NCBI RefSeq assembly: GCF_002776525.5
Contig: NC_045443.1
Coordinates: 48,484,157-48,548,156 of the forward strand
Source: Piliocolobus tephrosceles
Taxonomy: Eukaryota > Chordata > Mammalia > Primates > Cercopithecidae
Direction: 5' to 3'
DNA length: 64,000 bases
Positions within the stretch are counted from its first letter, which is position 1. The number at the start of each line of letters is the position of its first letter. The notes under the pieces were generated by a model. It was not told the origin of the DNA and made no database searches. It saw only the letters and a program-made list of their open reading frames with translations. Below are positions 48,501 through 52,351 of this stretch, one piece after another. The position numbers and the translations under genes are program-made.

Positions 48501-48680
48501 CCCTTCGGGGCCCCTGAGCGCCCTGCCCACCCCTCCTGCCCGCCTGGGCTAGGCCTCGGCTCCTGTGGGCCAGATAAACGGCGAGGCCCGGCCACCTACC
48601 TTCTCCTGGGCCCTGCTGAACTTCTTCTGCACCTGCTTGGCGAAGAGGCCGGCCGCGCCGCCCGCCTTGCCCTCTGCCAT
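7042..48680 (-). CDS. BIN2: BIN2, bridging integrator 2 (N-BAR protein), complete, 13 coding exons
   Basis: BIN2 senses and bends membranes in leukocytes and platelets; known roles of the family member are podosome formation, phagocytosis, migration and STIM1/IP3-receptor-linked calcium entry. Coding exons: 48600-48680, 38505-38585, 28877-28931, 28475-28569, 27807-27902, 25435 minus 10 (25425)-25532, 25025-25110, 22602-22677, 21353-21435, 17905-18655, 14902-14982, 11201-11272, 7042-7071. They total 1,695 nt, 564 residues, against about 565 in human BIN2. All junctions are GT/AG and phases agree. Residues 1 to about 250 form the N-BAR domain (amphipathic start [20 protein letters not shown], then coiled-coil helices); residues 254-504 are Ser/Pro-rich and acidic; no SH3 domain follows, unlike BIN1 and amphiphysin. 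The start is the first ATG in a GC-rich first exon. Oddities are a duplicated exon 7 donor and Thr152 in the DSARHH motif. Gene identity is very secure. Confidence 0.97.
7301..7905 (-). repeat. Alu split by a nested Alu
   Basis: Parts 7301-7480 (gagacatagtcttgctccct) and 7801-7905 (ttgttgtctagaatggtctt to agcacccagcc) form one old minus-strand Alu. Confidence 0.88.
7481..7800 (+). repeat. AluY nested in an older Alu
   Basis: gccgggcacggtggctcacg head, AAAT-unit tail; aaaaaattttg-like sequence on both sides is the target duplication. Confidence 0.92.
8457..8751 (-). repeat. AluY-like
   Basis: TSD ttacttgat / tcacttgat at 8449 and 8753. ggttcacacattctcctgcc in the left arm. Confidence 0.9.
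8806..9103 (-). repeat. Alu
   Basis: gaaacagagcctcactccat to ccaccacaccaggc. Confidence 0.9.
9168..9482 (+). repeat. Alu with TSD
   Basis: agttctgcttatt at 9155 and again at 9484. A short duplication (cagcatcccagcac) sits in the head. Confidence 0.92.
9698..9817 (-). repeat. Alu fragment (one arm)
   Basis: tatagatggtgtctagctat to accacacccagc, about 120 bp. Confidence 0.75.
9904..10194 (-). repeat. AluYR-type
   Basis: agtggccggatctcagctca, gggtttacgccactctcc and ggcttgagccaccg are the complements of the AluYR markers. Confidence 0.9.
10214..10508 (+). repeat. Alu with TSD
   Basis: gaaaatattttt before, gaaaaatatttttaat after. Confidence 0.9.
11201..11272 (-). CDS. BIN2: BIN2 coding exon 12 (residues 532-555)
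   Basis: Encodes [20 protein letters not shown] then PQEE; 24 codons, phase 0. Acceptor CTTTGTAG, donor AAGAAGAG|GTAAGA. A young AluYR lies 128 bp upstream of its acceptor in the transcript sense. Confidence 0.95.
11401..11710 (+). repeat. AluYR-type with perfect 16-bp TSD, near BIN2 exon 12
   Basis: acaaagggcaaaatac at 11385-11400 and 11711-11726. All AluYR markers present. Antisense to BIN2. Confidence 0.95.
11770..11880 (-). repeat. MIR fragment
   Basis: cctcttttacagatgaagaaac followed by decayed MIR core, complement orientation. Confidence 0.6.
12108..12297 (+). repeat. Alu right-arm fragment
   Basis: ctgtagtcccagctcctcga through cagcctgggcaacatagtga, A-rich end. Confidence 0.8.
12418..12726 (-). 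repeat. Alu with perfect 16-bp TSD
   Basis: aacagaaccaatttct at 12402-12417 and 12727-12742. Confidence 0.95.
12743..13633. other. Unique part of BIN2 intron 11
   Basis: About 890 bp with no recognised repeat, exon or RNA gene; A/T-rich. Confidence 0.5.
13650..13940 (-). repeat. Alu, old
   Basis: gagatggggtctcactctgt start; its 5' end is scrambled by a short inverted Alu piece (cactttgggaggttgaggca). Confidence 0.85.
13957..14126 (-). repeat. Alu left-arm fragment
   Basis: aaagagatgagatctcactg to ctactgagcctgac. Confidence 0.8.
14138..14432 (-). repeat. AluY, first of two at one target site
   Basis: ggaaaagttttt precedes (14128) and follows (14433). Confidence 0.93.
14441..14743 (-). repeat. 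Alu, second of two at one target site
   Basis: ggaaaagttttt at 14433 and ggaaaagttttat at 14745. Confidence 0.93.
14902..14982 (-). CDS. BIN2: BIN2 coding exon 11 (residues 505-531)
   Basis: Encodes [20 protein letters not shown] then ISADSSE; 27 codons, phase 0. Acceptor GATTCACAG, donor TCAGAG|GTACTA. Acidic, lysine-rich tail. Because length and phase are both multiples of three, skipping it would keep the frame. Confidence 0.95.
15328..15616 (-). repeat. AluY-like
   Basis: gagatggagtctcgctctgt to cactgcgcccggcc; a gap of about 15 bp near 15540. Confidence 0.92.
15899..16190 (+). repeat. Alu with TSD
   Basis: agaatatgacttga at 15885 and agagtatgacttga at 16191. Confidence 0.92.
16278..16395 (-). 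repeat. Alu left-arm fragment
   Basis: gagaaagagtctcactctgg to cctcccaagtag. Confidence 0.75.
16630..16985 (-). repeat. Alu with long T/C-rich tail
   Basis: Tail 16630-16698; body gagacacagtcttactctgt to cacgatacctggc. Confidence 0.9.
17102..17497 (+). repeat. Composite Alu: extra Alu head fused to a full Alu
   Basis: 17102-17207 is an Alu head joined directly to a second head (cctggcgtggtggctcacgc) and complete body. One TSD pair, aatcaattacc and aaccaattacc, bounds the whole. Confidence 0.85.
17641..17881 (+). repeat. Alu, internally deleted, next to BIN2 exon 10 donor
   Basis: gccgggtgcagtggctcaca head; about 60 bp missing after tatctctact; AAAT/TTAA-rich tail ends 24 bp from exon 10. 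Confidence 0.88.
17905..18655 (-). CDS. BIN2: BIN2 coding exon 10 (residues 254-504), disordered Ser/Pro-rich region
   Basis: A 751-nt exon, by far the largest. It begins [20 protein letters not shown], passes an acidic stretch at about residues 306-334 ([20 protein letters not shown]), then a Pro/Ser/Arg-rich stretch at about 405-480 with PSRPPPPR and repeated SPR or TPE units, and ends [14 protein letters not shown]. The composition predicts intrinsic disorder with many proline-directed phosphorylation sites and an SH3-ligand-like RPPPPR. The acceptor is a triple NAG (ATCAG then CAG, CAG); the donor is TCTCAG|GTAAGA. An old Alu tail starts 24 bp past the donor. Confidence 0.96.
18665..18945 (+). 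mobile_element. L1 3' end fragment (old)
   Basis: caatttaaaatgttagaa, tatgtaaaaatatgtacag and ggaaagaaacactgcaaaat are typical of L1 3' UTR remnants. Confidence 0.55.
18950..19512 (+). mobile_element. Tigger-like (pogo/TcMar) DNA transposon remnant
   Basis: Starts cagttgaactacacagattt. 19165-19400 holds a decayed N-terminal transposase region of CENP-B type (atggcccccaagctg, then gagaaaatacatgtattaga), broken by several stops. Confidence 0.65.
19610..20271 (+). mobile_element. L1M fragment (ORF2 3' part)
   Basis: aatggccaataacatgaaaa, attccgtttcatacccatga and aataaatcatgaactaggca match the order of the L1 ORF2 end; heavily mutated. Confidence 0.75.
20272..20572 (+). repeat. Alu with TSD
   Basis: acatgcaaaaca / aaatgcaaaaca flank it; tail of CAAA units. 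Confidence 0.92.
20634..20735. repeat. Imperfect inverted repeat (hairpin)
   Basis: Arm 20634-20668 (35 nt) pairs with 20704-20735 (32 nt); shared core is atttccatgtgtgtt against aacacacatggaaat. The 35-nt loop has its own atgtgtg/cacacat arms. Confidence 0.8.
20868..21179 (-). repeat. Alu, old, with TSD
   Basis: ctgaaatattta before and ctgaaataattta after. Confidence 0.9.
21353..21435 (-). CDS. BIN2: BIN2 coding exon 9 (residues 227-253, split codon 254)
   Basis: Encodes [20 protein letters not shown] then FVVKGLS plus AG of a split codon (83 nt). Acceptor GCTCTAG, donor GTCAAG|GTGAGC. This is the end of the BAR domain and the start of the linker. Confidence 0.96.
21752..22045 (+). repeat. 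AluY
   Basis: aaactcatttttag before, aacctcatttttaat after. It has gcgtgaacccggg, so it is not AluYR. Confidence 0.93.
22602..22677 (-). CDS. BIN2: BIN2 coding exon 8 (residues 201-226)
   Basis: Encodes [20 protein letters not shown] then YREMSK (76 nt after the split serine). Acceptor CCTAATAG, donor AGCAAG|GTGAGA. Late BAR helix 3. Confidence 0.96.
22801..23086 (+). repeat. Alu with TSD
   Basis: aaagcatcccac / aaagccatcccac at 22789 and 23085. Confidence 0.92.
23090..23466. other. Unique part of BIN2 intron 7
   Basis: Nothing recognised. Confidence 0.45.
23467..24065 (+). repeat. Alu split by a nested Alu
   Basis: Parts 23467-23593 and 23894-24065; the break is at the mid A-rich linker (acaaaaat). 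Confidence 0.9.
23594..23893 (+). repeat. Alu nested in an Alu linker
   Basis: ggccaggcacggtggctcac to an AAAC-unit tail; acaaaaat on both sides. Confidence 0.92.
24272..24899 (+). repeat. Alu split by AluYR
   Basis: Parts 24272-24409 and about 24721-24899. Again interrupted at the central A-rich linker. Confidence 0.9.
24410..24720 (+). repeat. AluYR-type nested in Alu
   Basis: gtgaggtggcgggcgcctg, gtaaacctgggaggcgga and gagatccggccactgcac; an expanded A19 in the middle linker. Confidence 0.9.
24984..25038 (-). repeat. 26-bp tandem duplication over the BIN2 exon 7 donor
   Basis: 24984-25009 and 25010-25035 differ at one base (g/a at 25001/25027). In transcript sense: TATAATAG|GTAATGACTG, then TATAACAG|GTAATGACTG. 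Confidence 0.95.
25025..25110 (-). CDS. BIN2: BIN2 coding exon 7 (residues 173-200, split codon 201)
   Basis: Encodes [20 protein letters not shown] then EELPILYN plus AG of a split Ser codon (86 nt). Acceptor ACCTAG. The donor region TATAATAG|GTAATG is tandemly duplicated: a near-copy with an equally good donor lies 26 bp into the intron. Only the proximal donor keeps the reading frame. Confidence 0.95.
25425..25532 (-). CDS. BIN2: BIN2 coding exon 6 (residues 137-172)
   Basis: Encodes [20 protein letters not shown] then [16 protein letters not shown]; 36 codons, phase 0. Acceptor GGGTCAG, donor GCCAAG|GTAAAG. This is the signature N-BAR segment [15 protein letters not shown], with basic residues for the concave membrane-binding face. 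Here Ala is replaced by Thr152 (codon ACC at 25487-25485). Confidence 0.96.
25653..25955 (-). repeat. Alu with TSD
   Basis: aatttcacttt at 25637 and 25957. Confidence 0.92.
26070..26115. repeat. AT-rich simple repeat
   Basis: tatatagtatatatata and acatatatatatat. Confidence 0.8.
26200..26420 (+). repeat. MIR
   Basis: Decayed MIR order: caaatctgccattcattagc, ctgtggccagtggcaagg, gagcctcagtagccccatct. Confidence 0.6.
26490..26752 (+). repeat. Ancient interspersed repeat, family not named
   Basis: gatcttagcaattatctggt, ttcatttttggaaagcttta and aacttcttcctctga follow the order of a common old mammalian repeat; ends with an L2/MIR-like cacagtgcctcacagagtag. Confidence 0.4.
26754..27050 (+). repeat. 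Alu
   Basis: gctgggtgcagtggctcacg to A12 tail. Confidence 0.92.
27297..27599 (-). repeat. Alu with perfect 15-bp TSD
   Basis: tgaaatctaagttta at 27282-27296 and 27600-27614. Confidence 0.95.
27807..27902 (-). CDS. BIN2: BIN2 coding exon 5 (residues 105-136)
   Basis: Encodes [20 protein letters not shown] then [12 protein letters not shown]; 32 codons, phase 0. Acceptor CCCACAG, donor ATTAAG|GTACTC. The NNDLLW motif is shared with BIN1 and marks the centre of the BAR domain. Confidence 0.96.
28475..28569 (-). CDS. BIN2: BIN2 coding exon 4 (residues 73-104)
   Basis: Encodes (V)[19 protein letters not shown] then [12 protein letters not shown]; 95 nt, ending phase 0 with codon GGG before donor GTAAGA. 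Acceptor CCTTTCAG. The preceding intron is only 307 bp and Alu-free. Gly104 appears to replace a Trp of human BIN2 (recalled, not aligned). Confidence 0.95.
28877..28931 (-). CDS. BIN2: BIN2 coding exon 3 (residues 55-72)
   Basis: Encodes [18 protein letters not shown] plus one base of the next codon (55 nt). Acceptor CTTTCAG, donor AAAG|GTGGGC. Human BIN2, from memory, has His where Tyr58 stands here. Confidence 0.95.
28932..29749. other. Unique start of BIN2 intron 2 (transcript 3' half)
   Basis: About 820 bp; no repeat or exon recognised apart from a pyrimidine-rich 29330-29480. Confidence 0.45.
29750..30046 (+). repeat. Alu
   Basis: aaaactttttct before, ccaactttttcct after; local duplication gatcggatcg in the right arm. 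Confidence 0.9.
30047..30525. other. Unique part of BIN2 intron 2
   Basis: Nothing recognised. Confidence 0.45.
30526..30820 (+). repeat. Alu with TSD
   Basis: aaaaaattatgg at 30514 and 30821. Confidence 0.92.
30838..31127 (+). repeat. Alu
   Basis: aggccaggcgtggtggctca to A9; aaattatg follows as in the copy before it. Confidence 0.92.
31160..31214 (+). repeat. Alu 3' fragment
   Basis: cactgcactccagccttgac plus A tail, 55 bp only. Confidence 0.8.
31335..31636 (+). repeat. Alu with perfect 13-bp TSD
   Basis: aaattaccttgca at 31322-31334 and 31637-31649. Confidence 0.95.
31920..31952 (+). repeat. (GT)n microsatellite
   Basis: About 15 GT units with one GC interruption. Confidence 0.9.
32110..32245 (+). 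repeat. MIR
   Basis: gggagtcaagaaacttggct, accaactagcaagttactcc and cttcaactataaatgcaggg keep MIR order. Confidence 0.65.
32250..32756. other. Unique part of BIN2 intron 2
   Basis: No exon or repeat recognised. Confidence 0.4.
32757..33069 (+). repeat. Alu with perfect 14-bp TSD
   Basis: agaaatgtgatcag at 32743-32756 and 33070-33083. Confidence 0.95.
33228..33350 (+). repeat. Alu left-arm fragment
   Basis: ctcacacctgtaatcccagc to cacaaaaagaaaaaaaaaa; about one monomer. Confidence 0.8.
33425..33556 (+). repeat. L2 3' end
   Basis: agccttgagggcaggcagg, ggtactcagcaggtgctcat and gtttgttaaatgaatt. Confidence 0.75.
33636..34065 (-). repeat. Short Alu monomer split by AluYR
   Basis: Monomer body 33953-34065; the TSD gaagNttttccttatt (33621 and 34067) encloses both it and the AluYR that landed in its T tail. 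Confidence 0.85.
33641..33939 (-). repeat. AluYR-type with TSD
   Basis: ccttatttactttttt at 33630 and 33938; ccacctcgcccggctaat and ggcttgagccaccgcg. Confidence 0.9.
34380..34470 (+). repeat. MIR fragment
   Basis: taaatcctagccctgcaatt then tgctgttactttac. Confidence 0.5.
34470..34760. other. Unique A-rich part of BIN2 intron 2
   Basis: Nothing recognised. Confidence 0.4.
34775..35066 (+). repeat. AluYR-type with perfect 14-bp TSD
   Basis: agaaacttaaaaca at 34761-34774 and 35067-35080. It is close to the AluYR consensus, so young. Confidence 0.95.
35120..35397 (-). repeat. Alu, old
   Basis: gagacagggtctcactttgt to ccaccatgttcagcc. Confidence 0.88.
35453..35699 (-). repeat. Alu with internal deletion
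   Basis: T22 then gaaacagggtgttgctctat; part of the left arm is missing (ctcactgctcagtagctggg). Confidence 0.85.
35763..36063 (-). repeat. Alu, old
   Basis: gagaccaggtcttgctctgc to ccaccatgcccagcc; small duplication gggactactgggactac. Confidence 0.88.
36154..36455 (-). repeat. Alu with TSD
   Basis: ataatgaattttt / ataatgaaattttt. Confidence 0.92.
36480..36925 (+). mobile_element. Solo LTR-like insert within L1
   Basis: About 440 bp interrupting the L1 at tatagatg. Begins near tgttggaatcaaaatggagt and has cataaatacctttttctctt near its end, as LTRs of old ERVs do. No internal viral gene is present. Family unnamed. Confidence 0.45.
37119..37414 (+). repeat. AluYR-type with TSD
   Basis: aaaaaaaagtttatca on both sides (37103 and about 37415). 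Confidence 0.95.
37645..37961 (+). repeat. Alu
   Basis: ggccaggtgcagtggctcat to (AAAT)n tail. Confidence 0.93.
38031..38328 (-). repeat. Alu, 176 bp from BIN2 exon 2
   Basis: gagatggagtttcattcttg to cactgtgcccggcc. Confidence 0.93.
38505..38585 (-). CDS. BIN2: BIN2 coding exon 2 (residues 28-54)
   Basis: Starts [20 protein letters not shown] and ends NNFYQQQ; 27 codons, phase 0 on both sides. Acceptor CCTAG before GTGCTG, donor CAACAG|GTAATC. BAR helix 1 continues here. Confidence 0.97.
38694..39002 (-). repeat. Alu with TSD, 108 bp from BIN2 exon 2 acceptor
   Basis: tgaagggct at 38683 and 39003; (GTTT)n tail. Confidence 0.93.
39172..39479 (+). repeat. Alu with TSD
   Basis: aaggtatatct at 39161 and 39480. 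Confidence 0.95.
39525..39812 (-). repeat. Alu, old
   Basis: gagacagggtcttgctctgt to caccaggctggc; TTA-unit tail from 39500. Confidence 0.88.
39815..40325. other. Unique part of BIN2 intron 1
   Basis: No exon or repeat recognised. Confidence 0.4.
40553..40855 (+). repeat. Alu within L2
   Basis: gcccaatatg / gtccaatatg flank it; an 8-bp or so deletion in the head (cacgtgcccagccttgggag). Confidence 0.92.
41223..41518 (-). repeat. Alu within L2
   Basis: tgttttattactatt / tgttttattatttct; TTA-unit tail. Confidence 0.92.
41721..42349 (+). repeat. Alu with perfect TSD, split by AluYR
   Basis: gaaatagagtata at 41708-41720 and 42350-42362 bounds parts 41721-41865 and 42161-42349. Confidence 0.94.
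41866..42160 (+). repeat. AluYR-type nested in Alu
   Basis: aaaaaagattagctggg on both sides, taken from the host Alu's central linker. Confidence 0.94.
42598..42896 (-). repeat. Alu with perfect 13-bp TSD
   Basis: tatctccattctt at 42585-42597 and 42897-42909. Confidence 0.95.
42925..43195 (+). repeat. MIR, nearly full length
   Basis: gatgtagtggataagatcaa, tggagttagacagatatggg, tttgagcctcagtttacaga and gttgtcaggaagattaaat. Confidence 0.85.
43200..43690. other. Unique part of BIN2 intron 1
   Basis: No exon recognised. Confidence 0.4.
43700..43815 (+). repeat. L2 3' end-like
   Basis: agggcacttatactatgtca, then gatgtttgttgagacaatga ataaa. Confidence 0.5.
44266..44605 (-). repeat. Alu with CTTT-rich tail
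   Basis: Pyrimidine tail 44266-44321, body gagacagagtctagctctat to catgacgcctggtc. Confidence 0.9.
44640..45370 (+). mobile_element. L2 3' end, split by AluYR
   Basis: Pieces 44640-44937 (ctgaccactccctgtgcttc) and 45248-45370 (actagattgtaagcttttgg, tctgtaaatatttgttgaat). Confidence 0.7.
44938..45231 (-). repeat. AluYR-type with TSD
   Basis: tattatttatcttttt at 44922 and 45232; gcagaggccggatctcagct. Confidence 0.94.
45532..45562 (+). repeat. (CA)n microsatellite
   Basis: About 15 uninterrupted CA units; likely polymorphic. Confidence 0.95.
45795..46350 (+). repeat. MIR split by an Alu
   Basis: 45795-45985 (ggacacctgggtttcagtaa, gagccttgtttctttatttc) and 46302-46350 (gtccataataggtgcttgat). 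Confidence 0.65.
45990..46301 (-). repeat. Alu
   Basis: ataatcNctt-like TSD; gagacagagtttcactcttg to cactgcaccccgcc. Confidence 0.92.
46800..46930 (-). repeat. MIR fragment
   Basis: cctctcattttacaggtgca, gaagcccagagcaggacac; complement orientation. Confidence 0.6.
46993..47141 (-). repeat. Alu monomer (FLAM/FRAM-like) with TSD
   Basis: ttgtatgtctttt at 46979 and 47142 around a roughly 150-bp single arm. Confidence 0.85.
47160..48449. other. Repeat-free 5' part of BIN2 intron 1
   Basis: About 1.3 kb without Alus directly after exon 1 in transcript sense, the longest such stretch in the gene. Possible intronic regulatory region, but no specific element can be assigned. Confidence 0.4.
48600..48680 (-). 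CDS. BIN2: BIN2 coding exon 1 (residues 1-27)
   Basis: Encodes [20 protein letters not shown] followed by FSRAQEK, the N-terminal amphipathic helix of the N-BAR domain. ATG at 48680-48678; exon ends GAGAAG before the donor GTAGGT; phase 0. It lies inside the GC-rich promoter region and is followed by an intron of about 10 kb. Confidence 0.97.
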
Positions 48681-48990
48681 CGTGCCGGCTCCCCGGGGGC
48701 CGCCGCCCTAGCCCAGCGCCCTGTGGTTTTCTGAGGCCCCCGAGGAGGAAGTGCGGGCTCCCGGCATGCCTCGCATCCGGCCCTGAGCCACTTCAGGCCG
48801 CCCCTGGCCAGCAATGAGGCCCGCCCCGCGGCCCACCACTGTCAGCCGGAGTGGGCCGGCTCGGAGGGGCAGGGGCAGGGGCAGGGGCAGGGGCGGGGGC
48901 GGGGCCTGCCCTCAGGCAGCGCTCGCTCGAAGCCAGCTTCCGAGCTCCAGCCCCTGCCAAAAGCCTCGGCCTCACTGAACCAGATCCTCA
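48681..48990 (-). promoter_or_regulatory. BIN2: BIN2 core promoter and 5' UTR, GC-rich, CpG-island-like
   Basis: CpG-dense sequence (about 48450-48990) surrounds the start codon. No TATA box is seen. Just upstream of the ATG are a RUNX-type TGTGGTTT (48722-48729) and an ETS/PU.1-type GAGGAAGTG (48745-48753). Further up are Sp1-type GGGGCGGGGC boxes in a G-rich repeat (48865-48905), and a GATA-type AGATAA sits just inside intron 1 (48572-48577). Such motifs suit a blood-cell gene, but binding is inferred only. The TSS was not determined. Confidence 0.6.
48865..48905 (+). repeat. (GGGGCA)n tandem repeat in the BIN2 promoter
   Basis: Five GGGGCA-like units followed by GGGGCGGGGGC. G-runs of four or five occur every six bases on the plus strand (the template strand for BIN2), so a G-quadruplex is possible. 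It overlaps Sp1-like boxes. Confidence 0.85.
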
Positions 48991-49044
48991 GCGGTGGGCC
49001 CAAACTCATTCGCTCCGGAAAGCCAGTTCCCTTCACGCCGAGCA

Positions 49045-49270
49045 CTGGAAAGTAACTGCAACCGCAGGGTAGAAAATGGTGTGGGTTCCACTCAGCGAGA
49101 GGACGTACCCTATCGAAAACACATTTAGGTTCTGTCAGTATGCATGCGAGGCCGCCATGTAAAGTGCGTTTCTTGTTCTAGGTGGCGGTGCAGGCGCTAA
49201 GCCTGGAACTGGTAGGGATGAAGTGCAGAAAGCGGTCAGGACACCCGATCCTGCCTTGAAAGAGAGAAAC
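49045..49270. other. Upstream flank of BIN2 promoter
   Basis: Holds a YY1-like GCCGCCATGT at 49151-49160; otherwise nothing recognised. Confidence 0.4.
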
Positions 49271-49580
49271 AGGCCAGACTGACGCAGTGGTTCACGCATG
49301 TAATCCCAGCACTTTGGGAGGCCGAGGCGGGTGGATCGCCTGAGGTCAGGAGACCAGCCTGACCAATACGGTGAAACCCTGTCTCTACGAAAAATACAAA
49401 AATTAACTGGGCGTGGTGGCGCACGCCTGTAGTCCCAGCTACTCGAGAGGCTGATACAGGAGAATTGTTTGAACCCGGGAGGCAGAGGTTGCAGTGAGCC
49501 GAAATCGCGGCACTGCACTCCAGCCTGGGCGACAGAGCGACACTCCGTGTGAATAAAAAAGAAAAAAAGAAAAAAAAGAA
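49271..49580 (+). repeat. Alu
   Basis: ggccagactgacgcagtggt head; the nearest Alu upstream of the BIN2 promoter. Confidence 0.9.
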
Positions 49581-50158
49581 AGGGAGGACCAACAAAGCTG
49601 GAGATAGAAATAGGGTAGGGGGCTAGTTCTTAGGCAAGGGAATGATCGCATTGAAAAAAGGCTGAGGAGGATAGTATGGACGCCCGTGCCGGGGATGAAG
49701 AGCAAGTTTTTCTAGTTGGAGTACAGTGTACTGGATGGATGCAGAATGTGAGATGTGAACACAGACAGATTGTGCAAATTGGGGTGGGGCTGTTGAGATG
49801 ACAACTATTGTTTCTCTAGGGAGAAGTTCTCCAAAACATTCCTCCCTGACCTGTTTGAGGGGATTGCTGGAGATTAGGACACTAGGCGTGGAGGAACCAC
49901 GTACTCAGATTTTACGGTGCAGGTAAAATTTCCTCAAGGAAGGGAAGAAGGTCAAAATAACACTTCCTAAAGAGTGGAGGGGGAAGCTGGGGGCCTGACA
50001 GAAAATTAGAGGCCCTTGTATGCTATTGTGTTGCTCTTCTTTCTCCAAAACAGTCATTACTGCACTCAAGATCAACTGTGTAGCAGGCATTGCTGGGTGT
50101 TCTGAAACCAAGGATGAATAAAATGCAATCCCTGACCTTAAGATGCTTAATAAAGTCT
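49581..50158. other. Unique intergenic stretch
   Basis: No gene or repeat recognised. Confidence 0.4.
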
Positions 50159-50159
50159 G

Positions 50160-50463
50160 GCCAGGCACCATGTCTCACACCTGTAATCCCGACACTTTAG
50201 GAGGCCAGGGCAGGCAGATTGCTTGAGTCCAGGAGTTTGAAACTAGCCTGGGCAACAGCAAGACCTTGTCTCTGCTAAAAATACAAAAATTAATTGGGCA
50301 TGGTGGCACACACCTGTATTCCCAGCTATCATGGAGGCCGAGGTGGTAGGATCACCCGAACCAAGGGAGGTAGAGACTGCAGTGAACCCTGATGGTGCCG
50401 CTGCAGTGAGCCCTGATGGTGCCACAAATAAATATTAATAAATACAAATAAGTATATAAATAA
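50160..50463 (+). repeat. Alu with altered 3' end
   Basis: aaagatgcttaa at 50137 and 50463. gcagtga-ccctgatggtgcc occurs twice near the end, replacing the normal terminal part. Confidence 0.88.
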
Positions 50464-50581
50464 AGATGCTTAAAGTCTGGAGGTGGAGATAGGTAGGTAA
50501 TCAGGTGATTATAATGTAATGTGCTTAATTCATTTGTAGAGATGGATACAAAATTTTCTGGCAATAGGTGATTAGGGTTTG

Positions 50582-50839
50582 TTTGTTTGTTTGGAGACAG
50601 GGTCTTGCTTTGTTGCCCAGGCTGGAGTGCAGCAGTGCCATCAGGGCTCACTGCAGCCTCTACCTCCCAGGCCCAAGTGATCCTCTCACCTCAGCCTTTG
50701 GAGTAGCTGGGACTAAGGTGCATGCACACCACCACTCCTGGCTACCCAGGCTGATCTGGAACTCTTGAGCTCAAGCAATCCACCTGCCTCAGCCTCCCAA
50801 AGTGCTGGGATTACAGGTATGAACCATTGTGCCCTGCCA
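50582..50839 (-). repeat. Alu with TSD
   Basis: aggtgattagggttt / aggcgattagggttt at 50567 and 50840; about 40 bp missing in the right arm. Confidence 0.9.
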
Positions 50840-51149
50840 GGCGATTAGGGTTTATTCTGGATGTTAGCTTTGGTGATGCCCTGGAAGGGTGACGAAAATG
50901 GAATGTCTTGATGTTGGATGGGGAGAAGTGGGGAGAAGCATGGAGAATAGCAGTACTGCAGGAACACTGAGGGTAGATGGCAATGCTCACAGGTGTGTCA
51001 CTGGCAGAAGGAGGCCAATACCTGTGTCCCTGCCAGGACTACATGGCATCCTCAGCAATGCAACCCAGCCACTGTCTCCTAAGAAACTCTGTTTAGTGCC
51101 AATATCTTGCAAACTGAAATTGATGGTCTCCAAATTATGTAGTGTTAGA

Positions 51150-51285
51150 GAAGAAACAACCTTTAGAAGTTAATTAGATAGGGAAATTGAGTCACAGAAA
51201 GGGCTGACGACTTGCCCACAGTCACCCAGCTCCTCAGTGGTGGAACTGTGATGGCAACAGACTCAGCCTCTTATAGCACACGGAG
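51150..51285 (-). repeat. MIR fragment
   Basis: gggaaattgagtcacagaaa, gacttgcccacagtcaccca; complement orientation. Confidence 0.65.
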
Positions 51286-51289
51286 TATT

Positions 51290-51700
51290 CTAGAGGCCTC
51301 TGCTGAGCCTGCCAATTCCAGGGTCTGCCTCAGCCAGTTTCTCCTTCTGTAATGTTTAATATCCTAGTCCTTTTTGTCTGGTCTTCAGTGATTGACATGA
51401 AAAACTGCTTCTCATCCTTTTTAGCCTTCCCCTTTCAGTTCCCCCTTTGCTTTCTCATAGGCCACTCTAACAGACTGAGCCCTGGCCAGGATACAGCAGA
51501 ATTATCAGTTTCCCAGTTCTCTGTGGTTTATAGAACCCTGGATCCGGTTGCCTATTTTAGTCCCAGCCTTGAAGTGCTGATTCACACTTAGCTTGAGGCC
51601 CTATGTTGTTGTCGCCTCTTCCTTTCTGTTCTGCCTCTTCCCCTCAACCCTTTCCTTTCTTTGTTTAGTATTTTCTCTTCTGTCCTTTTTTCTATTCTTA
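51290..51700. other. Unique intergenic stretch
   Basis: Pyrimidine-rich on plus; no gene recognised. Confidence 0.4.
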
Positions 51701-51717
51701 GCTCTCCAGTCTCCTTT

Positions 51718-51828
51718 TTTTTTTTTTTTTTTTTTTTTGAGACAGAATCTCACTCTGTTGCCCAGGCTGGAATGCAGTGGTGCAATCTTGGCTCACTGCA
51801 GCCTCCACCTCCCAGGCCCAAGCAATTT
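51718..51828 (-). repeat. 5'-truncated Alu with perfect TSD
   Basis: tctccagtctccttt at 51703-51717 and 51829-51843 around only about 111 bp (T tail plus right arm). Confidence 0.93.
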
Positions 51829-52047
51829 TCTCCAGTCTCCTTTCTAATTTGTCACTTTCTTAGTCTGCTGGTATCTGCCCTGCCTCCTAATCTTACACTT
51901 CTATCTCTGGTGTATCCTAGTAGTTGCCATCATCCGGAAACTTGGAGTGGGCACTCGTTTTAGGCACTAAAGGGGGTAACAAAAGAAGGATGAACCCACG
52001 GTCTACCTGGGAAAGTTAGGGCACATTCAGTCACTCAGGAACTTTTT

Positions 52048-52340
52048 TTGTTTGTTTGTTTTGAGACAAGAGTCTTGCTTTGTTGCCCAGGCTAGAGTGC
52101 AGTGGCACGATCTCGGCTCACTGCAACCTCCGCTTCCTGGATTCAAGTTTTCCTGCCTCAGCCTCTTGAGTAGCTGGGATTACAGGTGCCTGCCACTACG
52201 CCCAGCTAATTTTTGTATTTTTAGTAGAGATAGGGATTCACCATCTTGGCCAGGCTGGTCTCGAACTCCTGACCTCGTGATCCACCCACCTCTGCCTCCC
52301 AAAGTACTGGGATTACAGGTGTGAGCCACCGCAACCGGCC
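52048..52340 (-). repeat. Alu, first of two at one target site
   Basis: cactcaggaactttttt at 52032, cactcgggaaccttttt at 52341. Confidence 0.94.
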
Positions 52341-52351
52341 CACTCGGGAAC

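Noticed and set aside
48154..48552. 132-residue plus-strand open frame upstream of BIN2 exon 1
   Set aside because: Lies in intron 1 and GC-rich promoter flank on the opposite strand; no domain or conservation evidence visible.
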